The notes beneath the pieces were generated by a model, which did not search any database, had not been told where the DNA came from, and saw only the letters and a program-made list of their open reading frames with translations. This document shows, in pieces, positions 38,601-50,376 of a stretch of DNA of 64,000 bases. Location of the stretch: assembly GCA_037013495.1 (NCBI GenBank), contig CM072801.1, forward strand, positions 30,554,001-30,618,000, written 5' to 3'. This DNA comes from Hippophae tibetana (taxonomy: Eukaryota; Streptophyta; Magnoliopsida; Rosales; Elaeagnaceae). A program made the translations under genes and the position numbers. Each line of letters starts with the position of its first letter. Position 1 is the stretch's first letter.

Positions 38601-41600
38601 AAACTAGGTTATTAATTTTGGTGACAACTTTAAACTGTGGTAAGTTTTAATTCGTGCATCGAAATGACTATTGTACTGTATCAAATCGTAGTTCTTTCAT
38701 TGCCTAAAAACACACTGCAAGAATAGTTTAGTTATCGGAATTTTTTAACCAAAATTACTTTGTTTACACTACTTTCCAACCTCTAATAGATTGGTGGCAT
38801 CTCTTTGCGTTGTAATCTGTTCTTGTTCTTTTGGGTTCAAATTTGATCATCTTAACCAATTTCGAAGCAATTTACTCATTCTTAATCCTTTGAGTTCCAA
38901 GGTTGTCCGCATAAAGGTTCCGCATCATTTGGTATCAAAGCCTTTGTTGCTGAAAATATGTTATCTATCTTCTTATATTTATTTTTGAATTTTACATTTA
39001 AAAAAACGTTGTCCATTGAATTTCAGTGTTTTCATTAGACACAAATCACAAAGAAAGATAGATATTTGTATACCAAGTCTTGTGTTTTCTTTTAATTTTG
39101 TTGTCATTATTTTGTCTTTCGATTTCATTTCCTTTCTTTCTTTAAATTCTCTGTACTTTTTTCTTGTGTTCAATCTGTTTTTTTTTATTGAAAGAAACAA
39201 TTGAGATACTACAGTTCATAGTTTCAAGAAAAACTATGTAATTAATATTGGTGGCAATATTAAATTGTGGCAACTTTTAATTTGTGTATCGAAATAACTA
39301 TTATAATGGAGTAAATCGTAGCTCTTTCGACTCCGAAAAAGAAAATGAAAGAATAGTTTAGTTATCGGCATTTTTTTAACCAAAATTACTTTCTTTACAC
39401 TACTTGGCAACCTCTAATAGGTTGGTGGCATCTCATTGCATTGTTTTGTGTTCTTGTTCTTTTGGGTTACAATTTGATCATCTTAACACTTTTCTAAGAA
39501 ATTTACTCATTCTTAATCCTTTGAGTTCCTACGTTGTTCGCCTAAAGGTTCCGCATCATTTTGTATCGAAGCCTTGGTTGCTGAAAATATGGTATCTATC
39601 TTCATATTTTCATTTTTTGAATTTTACATTTAAAAAAAACCTTTTGTCCATTTAATTTTCTTTGCTTTCATAAGTAACAAACCACAAAGAAAGATATATA
39701 TTTGTATAAGAAGTCTTGAGTTTTCTTACAATTTTGTAGTCATTATTTTATCTTTCGACTTAATTTCCTAGTTTTATTTAAAAAAATTGTACCTTTTTCT
39801 TGTTTCATTTTTTCTCTGTGCAACCTAATTTTGCTTTTCAAAGAAATAATAGAGCTACTCCATTTCGTATTTTCAAGAAAAACTAGGTTATTAATTTCGG
39901 TGACAACTTTAAACTGTGGTAAGTTTTAATTCGTGCATCGAAGTGACTATTGTACTGTATCAAATCGTAGTTCTTTCGTTGCCTAAAAACACACTGCAAG
40001 AATAGTTTAGTTATCGGCATTTTTTAACCAAAATTACTTTGTTTACACTACTTTCCAACCACTAATAGATAGGTGGCATCTCATTGCATTGTAATCTGTT
40101 CTTGTTCTTTTGGGTTCAAATTTGATCATCTTAAACCATTTCGAAGCAATTTACTCATTCTTAATCCTTTGATTTACTAGGTTTTCCGCATAAAGGTTCC
40201 GTATCATTTGTTATCAAAGCCTTTTTTGCGGAAAATATGTTTTCTATCTTCTTATATTTATTTTTTGAATTTTACATTTAAAAAAACTTTGTCCAATGAA
40301 TTTTTTGAATTTTCGTTAGACACAAATCACAAAGAAAGATAGATATTTGTATACCAAGTCTTGTGTTTTCTTTTAATTTTGTTGTCATTATTTTGTCTTT
40401 CGATTTCATTTCCTTTCTTTCTTTAAATTCTTTGTACCTTTTTCTTGTGTCATGTTTTTTGTGTTCAATCTGTTTTTTTTATTGGAAGAAACAATAGAGA
40501 TACTAGAGTTCATAGTTTCAAGAAAAACTAGGTTATTAATATCGGTGGCAATATTAAATTGTGGCAACTTTTAATTTGTGTATCGAAATGACTATTATAA
40601 TGTACCAAATCGCAACTCTTTCGATTCCTAAAAAGACAAGGAAATAATTGTTTAGTTATCTGCATTTTTTTAACCAAAATTACTTTCTTTACACTACTTG
40701 GCAACCTCTAATAGGTTGGTGGCATCTCATTCCATTGTTTTCTGTTCTTGTTCTTTTGGGTTCCCATTTTATCATCTTAACCCCTTTCTAAGAAATTTAC
40801 TCATTCTTAATCCTTTGAGTTCCTACGTTGTTCGCCTAAAGCTCCCGCATCATTTGGTATCAAAGCCTTGGTTGCTGAAAATATGGTATCTATCTTCATA
40901 TATTCATTTTTTGAATTTTACATTTAAAAAAAAACTTTGTCCATTTAATTTTCTTTGCTTTCATAAGTAACAAACCACAAACAAAGAGAGATATTTGTAT
41001 AACAAGTCTTGTGTTTTCTTACAATTTTGTAGTCATTATTTTATCTTTCGACTTAATTTCCTAGTTTTATTTAAATTCTTTGTACCTTTTTCTTGTTTTT
41101 TGTTTTCTGTGTGCAACCTATTTTTTCTTTTGAAAGAAACAATAGAGCTACTGCATTTCGTAGTTTCAAGAAAAACTAGGTTATTAATTTCGGTGACAAC
41201 TTTAAACTATGGTATGTTTTAATTCGTGCATCGAAATGACTATTGTACTGTGTCAAATCGTAGCTCTTTCGTTTTGTTAAAAACACTGCAAGAATAGTTT
41301 AGTTATCGACATTTTTTAGCCTAAATTACTTTGTTTACAGTACTTGCCAACCTCTAAAAGATAGGTGGCATGTAATTGCGTTGTAATATGTTCTTGTTCT
41401 TTTGGGTTCAAATTTGATCTTCTTAACCCATTTCGAAGCAATTTACTCAATCTTAATCCTTTGAGTTCATATGTTGTTCCCCTAAAGGTGCCGCATCATT
41501 TGGTATCAAAGCCTTTGTTGCTGAAAATATGTTATCTATCTTCTTATATTTATTTTTGAATTTTACATTTAAAAAAACGTTGTCCATTGAATTTCAGTGT

Positions 41601-43563
41601 TTTCATTAGACACAAATCACAAAGAAAGATAGATATTTGTATACCAAGTCTTGTGTTTTCTTTTAATTTTGTTGTCATTATTTTGTCTTTCGATTTCATT
41701 TCCTTTCTTTCTTTAAATTCTCTGTACCTTTTTCTTGTGTTCAATCTGTTTTTTTTTATTGAAAGAAACAATTGAGATACTACAGTTCATAGTTTCAAGA
41801 AAAACTATGTTATTAATATTGGTGGCAATATTAAATTGTGGCAACTTTTAATTTGTGCATCGAAATAAATATTATAATGGAGTAAATCGCAGCTCTTTCG
41901 ACTCCTAAAAAGAAAATGAAAGAATAGTTTAGTTATCGGCATTTTTTTAACTAAAATTACTTTCTTTACACTACTTGGCAACCTCTAATAGGTTGGTCTC
42001 ATCTCATTGAATTGTTTTGTGTTCTTGTTCTTTTGGGTTACAATTTGATCATCTTAACACTTTTCTAAGAAATTTACTCATTCTTAATCCTTTGAGTTCC
42101 TACGTTGTTCGCCTAAAGGTTCCGCATCATTTTGTATCAAAGCCTTGGTTGCTGAATATATGGTATCTATCTTCATATATTCATTTTTTGAATTTTACAT
42201 TTAAAAAAAACCTTTTGTCCATTTAATTTTCTTTGCTTTCATAAGTAACAAACCACAAAGAAAGATATATATTTGTATAAGAAGTCTTGAGTTTTCTTAC
42301 AATTTTGTAGTCATTATTTTATCTTTCGACTTAATTTCCTAGTTTTATTTTAAAAAAATTTACTTTTTTCTGTTTCATTTTTTCTATGTGCAACCTATTT
42401 TTGCTTTTGAAAGAAACAATAGAGCTACTGCATTTCGTAGTTTCAAGAAAAACTAGGGTATTAATTTTGGTGACAACTTTAAACTGTGGTAAGTTTTAAT
42501 TCGTGCAACGAAATGACTATTGTACTGTATCAAATCGTAGTTCTTTCATTGCCTAAAAACACACTGCAAGAATAGTTTAGTTATCGGAATTTTTTAACCA
42601 AAATTACTTTGTTTACACTACTTTCCAACCTCTAATAGATTAGTGGCATCTCTTCGCGTTGTAATCTGTTCTTGTTCTTTTGGGTTCAAATTTGATCATC
42701 TTAACCCATTTCGAAGCCATTTACTCATTCTTCATACTTTGTGTTCCTAGGTTGTCCGCATAAAGGTTCCGTATCATTTGTTATCAATGCCTTCGTTGCG
42801 GAAAATATGTTATCTATCTTCTTATATTTATTTTTTGAATTTTACATTTAAAAAAACTTTGTCCAATGAATTTTCTGTAATTTCATTAGACACAAATCAC
42901 AAAGAAAGATAGATATTTGTATACCAAGTCTTGGGTTTTCTTTTAATTTTGTTGTCATTATTTTGTCTTTCGATTTCATTTCCTTTCTTTCTTTAAATTC
43001 TTTGTACCTTTTTCTTGTGTCATGTTTTCTGTGTTCAATCTGTTTTTTTTATTGGAAGAAACAATAGAGATACTAGAGTTCATAGTTTCAAGAAAAACTA
43101 GGTTATTAATATCGGTGGCAATATTAAACTGTGGCAACTTTTAATTTGTGCATCGAAATCAGTATTATAATGGAGCAAATCGCAGCTCTTTCGTTTCCTA
43201 AAAAGTCAATGAAAGAATAGTTTAGTTATCGGCATTTTTTAAGCAAAATTACTTTCTTTACACTACTTGGCAACCTCTAATAGGTTGGTGGCATCAAATT
43301 GCATTGTTTTCTGTTCTTGTTCTTTTGGGTTCCAATTTGATCATCTTAACCCTTTTCTAATAAATTTACTCATTCTTAATCCTTTGAGTTCCTACGGTTT
43401 TCGCCTAAAGCTCCCGCATCATTTGGTATCAAAGCCTTGGTAGCTGAAAATATGGTATCTATCTTCATTTATTCATTTTTTGAATTTTACATTTAAAAAA
43501 AAACTTTGTCCATTTAATTTTCTTTGCTTTCATAAGTAACAAACCACAAACAAAGATAGATAT

Positions 43564-44206
43564 TTGTATAAGAAGTCTTGACTTTTCTTACAATTTTGTA
43601 GTCATTATTTTGTCTTTCGACATAATTTCCTAGTTTTATTTAAAAAATTTGTACCTTTTTCTTGTTTTTTGTTTTCTGTGTGCGACCTATTTTTTCTTTT
43701 GAAAGAAACAATAGAGCTACTGCATTTCGTAGTTTCAAGAAAAACTAGGTTATTAATTTCGGTGACAACTTTAAACTATGGTATGTTTTAATTCGTGCAT
43801 CGAAATAACTATTGTACTGTGTCAAATCGTAGCTCTTTCGTTTTGCTAAAAACACTGCAAGAATAGTTTAGTTATCGGCATTTTTTAGCCAAAATTACTT
43901 TGTTTACAGTACTTCCCAACCTCTAGAAGATAGGTGGCATGTAATTGCGTTGTAATATGTTCTTGTTCTATTGGGTTCAAATTTGATCATCTTAACCCAT
44001 TTCGAAGCAATTTACTCAATCTTAATCCTTTGAGTTCATATGTTGTTCCCCTAAAGGTTCCGCATCATTTGGTATCAAAGCCTTTGTTGCTGAAAATATG
44101 TTATCTATCTTCTTATATTTATTTTTGAATTTTACATTTAAAAAAACGTTGTCCATTGAATTTTCAGTGTTTTCATTAGACACAAATCACAAAGAAAGAT
44201 AGATAT
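43564..44206 (+). repeat. Recombinant A2/A1 satellite unit
   Basis: The left part is subtype A2-like ('ataagaagtcttgacttttc', 'ttaaaaaatttgtacc'). From about 43660 the sequence becomes subtype A1 ('cttgttttttgttttctgtgtgc', 'ctattttttcttttg', 'aactatggtatg'). The switch lies near 43640-43665. This fits gene conversion or crossover between two class A subtypes inside one unit. Confidence 0.75.
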
Positions 44207-47200
44207 TTGTATACCAAGTCTTGTGTTTTCTTTTAATTTTGTTGTCATTATTTTGTCTTTCGATTTCATTTCCTTCCTTTCTTTAAATTCTCTGTACCTT
44301 TTTCTTGTGTTCAATCTGTTTTTTTTATTGAAAGAAACAATTGAGATACTACAGTTCATAGTTTCAAGAAAAACTATGTTATTAATATCGGTGGCAATAT
44401 TAAATTGTGGCAACTTTTAATTTGTGCATCGAAATAACTATTATAATGGAGTAAATCGCAGCTCTATCGATTCCTAAAAAGAAAATGAAAGAATCGTTTA
44501 GTTATCGGCATTTTTCTTAACCAAAATTACTTTCTTTACACTACTTGGAAACCTCTAATAGGTTGGTGGCATCTCATTGCATTGTTTTCTGTTCTTGTTC
44601 TTTTGGGTTACAATTTGATCATCTTAACACTTTTCTAAGAAATTTACTCATTCTTAATCCTTTGAGTTCCTACGTTGTTCGCCTAATGCTTACGCATCAT
44701 TTGGTATCAAAGCCTTGGTTGCTGAAAATATGGTATCTATCTTCATATATTCATTTTTTGAATTTTACATTTAAAAAAAACCTTTGTCCATTTAATTTTT
44801 TTTTGCTTTCATAAGTAACAAACCACAAAGAAAGATAGATATTTGTATAAGAAGTCTTGAGTTTTCTTACAATTTTGTAGTCATTGTTTTGACTTTCGAC
44901 TTAATTTCCTAGTTTTATTTAAAACTTTTGTACCTTTTTCTTGTTTCATTTTTTCTCTGTGCAACCTATTTTTGCTTTTGAAAGAAACAATAGAGCTACT
45001 GCATTTCGTTGTTTTAAGAAAAACTAGGTTATTAATTTCGGTGACAACTTTAAACTGTGGTAAGTTTTAATTCGTGCATCGAAATGACTGTTGTACTGTA
45101 TCAAATCGTAGTTCATTCGTTGCCTAAAAACACACTGCAAGAATAGTTTAGTTATCGGCATTTTTTAACCAAAATTACTTTGTTTACACCACTTTCCAAC
45201 TTCTAATAGATAGGTGGCATCTCATTGCGTTGTAATATGTTCTTGTTATTTTGGGTTCAAATTTAATCATCTTAACCCATTTCCAAGCAATTTACTCATT
45301 CTTCATACTTTGTGTTCCTAGGTTGTCCGCATAAAGGTTCCGTATCATTTGTTATCAATGCCTTCGTTGCGGAAAATATGTTATCTATCTTCTTATATTT
45401 ATTTTTTGAATTTTACATTTAAAAAAACTTTGTCCAATGAATTTTCTGTAATTTCATTAGACACAAATCACAAAGAAAGATAGATATTTGTATACCAAGT
45501 CTTGTGTTTTCTTTTAATTTTGTTGTCATTATTTTGTCGTTCGATTTCATTTCCTTTCTTTCTTTAAATTTTTTGTACCTTTTTCTTGTGTCATGTTTTC
45601 TGTGTTCAATCTATTTTTTTTATTGGAAGAAACAATAGAGATACTAGAGTTCATAGTTTCAAGAAAAACTAGGTTATTAATATCGGTGGCAATATTAAAC
45701 TGTGGCAACTTTTAATTTGTGCATCGAAAAGAGTATTATAATGGAGCAAATCGCAGCTCTTTTGTTTCCTAAAAAGTCAATGAAAAAATAGTTTAGTTAT
45801 CGGCATTTTTTAAGCAAAATTACTTTCTTTACACTACTTGGCAACCTCTAATAGGTTGGTGCCATCTCATTGCTTTGTTTTCTGTTCATGTTCTTTTGGG
45901 TTCCAATTTAATCATCTTAACCCTTTTCTAAGAAATTTACTTATTCTTAATCCTTTGAGTTCCTACGTTGTTCGCCTAAAGGTTACGCATCATTTGGTAT
46001 CAAAGCCTTGGTTGCTGAAAATATGGTATCTATCTTCATATATTCATTTTTTGAATTTTACATTTAAAAAAAACTTTGTCCATTTAATTTTCTTTGCTTT
46101 CATAAGTAACAAACCACAAAGAAAGATAGATATTTGTATAAGAAGTCTTGAGTTTTCTTACAATTTTGTAGTCATTGTTTTGACTTTCGACTTAATTTCC
46201 TAGTTTTATTTAAAACTTTTGTACCTTTTTCTTGTTTCATTTTTTCTCTGTGCAACCTATTTTTGCTTTTGAAAGAAACAATAGAGCTACTGCATTTCGT
46301 TGTTTTAAGAAAAACTAGGTTATTAATTTCGGTGACAACTTTAAACTGTGGTAACTTTTAATTCGTGCATCGAAATGACTGTTGTACTGTATCAAATCGT
46401 AGTTCTTTCGTTGCCTAAAAACACACTGCAAGAATAGTTTAGTTATCGGCATTTTTTAACCAAAATTACTTTGTTTACACTACTTTCCAACCTCTAATAG
46501 ATAGGTGGCATCTCATTGCGTTGTAATCTGTTCTTGTTCTTTTGGGTTCAAATTTGATCATCTTAACCCATTTCGAAGCAATTTACTCATTCTTTATCCT
46601 TTGAGTTCCTAGGTTGTCCGCATAAAGGTTCCGTATCATTTGTTATCAAAGCCTTTGTTGCGGAAAATATGTTATCTATCTTCTTATATTTATTTTTTGA
46701 ATTTTACATTTAAAAAAACTTTTTCCAATGAATTTTCTGTAATTTCATTAGACACAAATCACAAAGAAAGATAGATATTTGTATACCAAGTCTTGTGTTT
46801 TCTTTTAGTTTTGTTGTCATTATTTTGTCTTTCGATTTCATTTCCTTTCTTTCTTTAAATTCTTTGTACCTTTTTCTTGTGTCATGTTTTCTGTGTTCAA
46901 TCTGTTTTTTTTATTGGAAGAAACAATAGAGACAATAGAGTTCATAGTTTCAAGAAAAACTAGGTTATTAATATCGGTGGCAATATTAAACTGTGGCAAC
47001 TTTTAATTTGTGCATCGAAATGAGTATTATAATGGAGCAAATCGCAGCTCTTTTGTTTCCTAAAAAGTCAATGAAAGAATAGTTTAGTTATCGGCATTTT
47101 TTAAGCAAAATTACTTTGTTTACACTACTTGGCAACCTCTAATAGGTTGGTGGCATCTCATTGCATTGTTTTCTGTTCATTTTCTTTTGGGTTCCAATTT

Positions 47201-48834
47201 AATCATCTTAACCCTTTTCTAAGAAATTTACTTATTCTTAATCCTTTGAGTTCCTACGTTGTTCGCTTAAAGGTTAGGCATCATTTGGTATCAAAGCCTT
47301 GGTTGCTGAAAATATGGTATCTATCTTCATATATTCATTTTTTGAATTTTACATTTAAAAAAAAACTTTGTCCATTTAATTTTCTTTGCTTTCATAAGTA
47401 ACAAACCACAAAGAAAGATAGATATTTGTATAAGAAGTCTTCAGTTTTCTTACAATTTTGTAGTCATTATTTTGTCTTTCGACTTAATTTCCTAGTTTTA
47501 TTTAAAAAAATTGTACCTTTTTCTTGTTTCATTTTTTCTCTGTGCAACCTATTTTTGCTTTTCATAGAAACAATAGAGCTACTGCATTTCGTAGTTTCAA
47601 GAAAAACTAGGTTATTAATTATGGTGACAACTTTAAACTATGGTAATTTTTAATTCGTGCATCGAAATGACTATTGTACTGTATCAAATCGTAGTTCTTT
47701 CGTTGCCTAAAAACACACTGCAAGAATAGTTTAGTTATCGGCATTTTTTAACCAAAATTACTTTGTTTACACTACTTTCCAACCTCTAATAGATAGGTGG
47801 CATCTCATTGCGTTGTAATCTGTTCTTGTTCTTTTGGGTTCAAATTTGATCATCTTAACCCATTTCGAAGCAATTTACTCATTCTTTATCCTTTGAGTTC
47901 CTAGGTTGTCCGCATAAAGGTTCCGTATCATTTGTTATCAAAGCCTTTGTTGCGGAAAATACGTTATCTATCTTCTTATTCTTATTTTTTGAATTTTACA
48001 TTTAAAAAAACTTTGTCCAATGAATTTTCTATATTTTCGTTAGACACAAATCACAAAGAAAGAAAGATATTTGTATACCAAGTCTTGTGTTTTCTTTTAA
48101 TTTTGTTGTCATTATTTTGTCTTTCTATTTCATTTCCTTTCTTTCTTTAAATTCTTTGTACCTTTTTCTTGTGTCATGTTTTCTGTGTTCAATCTGTTTT
48201 TTTATTTTAAGAAACAATAGAGATACTAGAGTTCATAGTTTCAAGAAAAACTAGGTTATTAATATCGGTGGCAATATTAAACTGTGGCAACTTTTAATTT
48301 GTGCATCGAAATGAGTATTATAATGGAGCAAATCGCAGCTCTTTTGTTTCCTAAAAAGTCAGTGAAAGAATAGTTTAGTTATCGGCATTTTTTAAGCAAA
48401 ATTACTTTCTTTACACTACTTGGCAACCTCTAATAGGTTGGTGGCATCTCATTGCATTGTTTTCTGTTCATGTTCTTTTGGGTTCCAATTTGATCATCTT
48501 AACCCTTTTCTAAGAAATTTACTCATTCTTAATCCTTTGAGTTCCTACGTTGTTCGCCTAAAGCTTCCGCATCATTTGGTATCAAAGCCTTGGTTGCTAA
48601 AAATATGGTATCTATCTTCATATATTCATTTTTTGAATTTTACATTTAAAAAAAACCTTTGTCCATTTAATTTTCTTTGCTTTCATAAGTAACAAACCAC
48701 AAAGAAAGATAGATATTTGTATAAGAAGTCTTTACTTTTCTTACAATTTTGTAGTCATTATTTTGTCTTTCGACTTAATTTCCTAGTTTTATTTAAAAAA
48801 TTTGTACCTTTTTCTTGTTTCATTTTTTCTCTGT

Positions 48835-48839
48835 GCAAC
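48835..48839 (+). repeat. Target site duplication, left copy (GCAAC)
   Basis: GCAAC precedes the TG start of the inserted element and recurs directly after its CA end at 50774-50778. Uninterrupted class A units read 'ctgtgcaacctattttt', with a single GCAAC. The empty site therefore sits elsewhere in this same array, which makes the duplication certain. Confidence 0.95.
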
Positions 48840-48844
48840 TGATG

Positions 48845-48861
48845 AGTGCTCAAAAAGCACT
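48845..48861 (+). other. Stem-loop at LTR 5' end
   Basis: AGTGCT and AGCACT form a 6-bp perfect stem around the loop CAAAA. It overlaps the inner edge of the terminal inverted repeat and could shape the end recognised by integrase. That role is inferred from position only. Confidence 0.5.
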
Positions 48862-49204
48862 AAAATAACCATGATTTTATGCAAATTAATTGATTAAAAA
48901 TATATATATTTATATGTTTTATCATATATTTATATAAATTTGTCTTTTTCGGAATCACGGGTATTTTTATTGTTTTTCAGGTATTTTGGCTTAAAAATAC
49001 AACTTAAAGACTCAAAGAGGAATACTCGAAGCAATACATCACAAATATATTATTAAATAAATGCGGAAAGGTCGACAAATATGGAAAAATTGGACAAAAT
49101 GGGCCAAAAAGGTCAAAAATGTCAAAAAGGAGAAAAACGCGCCGCCGTGCCGCCCAGCCGCCGCGCCCCAGCACCTAGCTCCGCCCCAAGCTGCGTGCGC
49201 CGCA

Positions 49205-49322
49205 CTGTTCATCCGCGCAGCACTGCGCGCGGGTTACTGTTCATGCGCGCAGCACTGCGCGCGCGAGGTTACTGTTCATGCGCACAGCACTACGCATGGG
49301 TTACTGTTCATCCGCGCGCGCC
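49205..49322 (+). repeat. GC-rich tandem repeat in the LTR (32-35 bp units)
   Basis: Units start with CTGTTCAT at 49205, 49237, 49272 and 49304 (spacings 32, 35 and 32; the last is partial). Each full unit has an inverted core, best seen at 49245-49262: GCGCGCAG-CA-CTGCGCGC, an 8-bp stem. The third unit is decayed at CpG sites (gcgcacag, ctacgcat). Together with the GC-rich sequence from about 49135, this is the only CpG-dense stretch in the window. Confidence 0.85.
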
Positions 49323-49335
49323 GACACTCATTTTT

Positions 49336-49400
49336 CACGTGCAGCCGCCCCATGACGTCATGCTGATGTCATCAATGACGTCAGCATTTCCATTACGCGT
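49336..49400 (+). promoter_or_regulatory. U3 enhancer-like cluster: G-box, two TGACGTCA, CGCG box
   Basis: Perfect palindromic sites seen here are CACGTG (49336-49341), TGACGTCA (49353-49360), TGACGTCA (49376-49383) with a near match TGATGTCA between them (49364-49371), and ACGCGT (49395-49400). CACGTG and TGACGTCA are classic binding cores for plant bZIP factors, and ACGCGT fits the CGCG-box core of calmodulin-binding CAMTA factors. The cluster ends about 50 bp before the TATA box, a normal position for upstream promoter elements. That the motifs are functional is inferred. Confidence 0.7.
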
Positions 49401-49451
49401 TTTTACATTTTTTTAACATTTTTTTACTCATTTTTTCTCTCCATCCTCACC

Positions 49452-49459
49452 TATAAATA
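49452..49459 (+). promoter_or_regulatory. TATA box of the LTR promoter
   Basis: TATAAATA is followed by a C-rich then CT/CA-rich leader ('cccccttcccttcacttc'), typical of plant Pol II promoters. Transcription would be expected to start roughly 25-35 bp downstream, around 49480-49490, marking the U3/R boundary. The exact start cannot be fixed from sequence. Confidence 0.75.
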
Positions 49460-49617
49460 CCCCCCTTCCCTTCACTTCAAAATCACACCTAAAAACACCT
49501 TCAAAACACACTTCTCTCTTCTTTCTTTCTCTCTTTTCTTAGATTTTTAGTTTTTCTTAGTTTTTCTTATGTTTTCTTAGTTTTTAGCTTTTCTTAGTTA
49601 ATTTCTCTTAGATTTAG

Positions 49618-49642
49618 AGTTCTTCCCTTTTGGGGAAGAACT
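49618..49642 (+). other. 10-bp perfect hairpin upstream of the LTR poly(A) signal
   Basis: AGTTCTTCCC (49618-49627) pairs perfectly with GGGAAGAACT (49633-49642) around the loop TTTTG. It lies within the predicted R region, 35 bp before AATAAA. A stable RNA hairpin here could influence 3'-end choice or terminal-repeat strand transfer; this is inference from position. Confidence 0.65.
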
Positions 49643-49677
49643 AGTTATGTTTTTGTAATATTTTAGCTCTTTGATTC

Positions 49678-49683
49678 AATAAA
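49678..49683 (+). terminator. Candidate LTR polyadenylation signal AATAAA
   Basis: AATAAA occurs in 'ttcaataaatggg', about 225 bp downstream of the TATA box, followed by T-rich sequence near 49745-49790. This order matches an LTR R region and would give R about 200-230 bp and a long U5 of about 1 kb. Plant poly(A) signals are loose, so the assignment is tentative. Confidence 0.55.
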
Positions 49684-50226
49684 TGGGAGTGCAAATTCCG
49701 CTTGGAGTTTTTCCAGCAACGGGAATAGCGTCGAAGTTCTGTAAGGATTTTATTTTCTTTACAGTTATTTTTATGCTTTATTCTTACATGTTATATTTAA
49801 TTTGTCTGTGGTTAAATTTAACTGTGCTGGCTGTTTAGTAAACATGATGTAATAATGACGTTGTTATGCTTGCGAAATATTAAATAGGTAAAAATCTCTA
49901 AAATGAATTGATTTTATTTTTATTCATGATTTTATATTAAGAATGTTAGAGAGAAATATATTATTTTTCATTACAAACTTAAACCTGAAAATTAGATTTT
50001 GAGGTTTAGTTGTCCGGTCTAATTTAGAGTAGTGCTCTTTTATTTGATGGTACAATCGCCCGGTAGTTAGAGTGAAGCTCTATTTCAAAAGTTTTTATCA
50101 GAATTATTATCTGAAAATGTATTGACAACTTGTTTTCGGTAGTGGTTTTAAAACTTGAAAGTTAGTACTCGGATAGCTAAATTCTTAGGTTTAATTTGGA
50201 CACCTTGAATAAAGTTTAAACTGTCT

Positions 50227-50376
50227 AACCCCACCAAAGGTGGCATTTAAATGGTTCATTTTCAATCTCTTAGAAAAAGGAATTAATTTAATGAGGCAAA
50301 TTAGTTATCAACCCCACCCATAGGTGTTAATTGATTTGTTTAGTTAACAAAGAATATCTAACCCCACCAAAGGTGG
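50227..50376 (+). repeat. Three CCACC-AAA-GGTGG motifs in the LTR 3' part
   Basis: The 17-base phrase AACCCCACCAAAGGTGG occurs at 50227-50243 and 50360-50376, with a diverged copy (aaccccacccataggtg) at 50310-50326. The two intact copies can form 5-bp stems with an AAA loop. The intervening AT-rich sequence is only loosely similar between copies. Function unknown. Confidence 0.75.

Larger units (their letters stand above)
1..48839 (+). repeat. Long-monomer (~647 bp) satellite array, left arm
   Basis: This is a continuous head-to-tail array of about 645-648 bp units, with no unit inverted. Landmarks recur once per unit in fixed order: ttgtata + a/c + c/g + aag, 'agtcattattttgtctttcg', 'tagtttcaagaaaaacta', 'ttcgtgcatcgaa', 'agtttagttatcggcat', 'ttgatcatcttaaccc', 'ctttgagttc', 'gaaaatatggtatctatctt' and 'gaattttacatttaaaaa'. 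Two diverged classes, A and B, mostly alternate, so a dimer of about 1.29 kb is the commonest higher-order period. No unit resembles a known gene or transposon. Every open frame belongs to the repeat and many lack an ATG, so none is treated as coding. Such arrays typically form constitutive heterochromatin; I do not recognise the family name. Confidence 0.96.
32648..48839 (+). repeat. Satellite block 5: A1/A2/B mosaic
   Basis: Unit starts are B 32648, A 33285, B 33928, A 34562, B 35206, A 35853, B 36498, A 37144, B 37788, A 38423, B 39066, A 39702, B 40347, A 40995, B 41637, A 42273, B 42917, A 43564, B 44207, A 44843, B 45488, A 46134, B 46779, A 47426, B 48071 and A 48717 (split by the LTR). 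Strict A/B alternation holds throughout, but A1 and A2 subtypes and the two B forms (with or without 'gtgtcatg') are interspersed. About 36.4-38.9 kb matches about 40.3-42.7 kb at an offset of about 3850 bp, a six-unit duplication. Confidence 0.9.

Noticed and set aside
49061..49416. Two overlapping open frames in the GC-rich part of the LTR (about 100-110 codons).
   Set aside because: They lie in the predicted U3, upstream of the TATA box, across the GC-rich tandem repeat where stop codons are rare. Nothing resembles gag or another retroelement protein.
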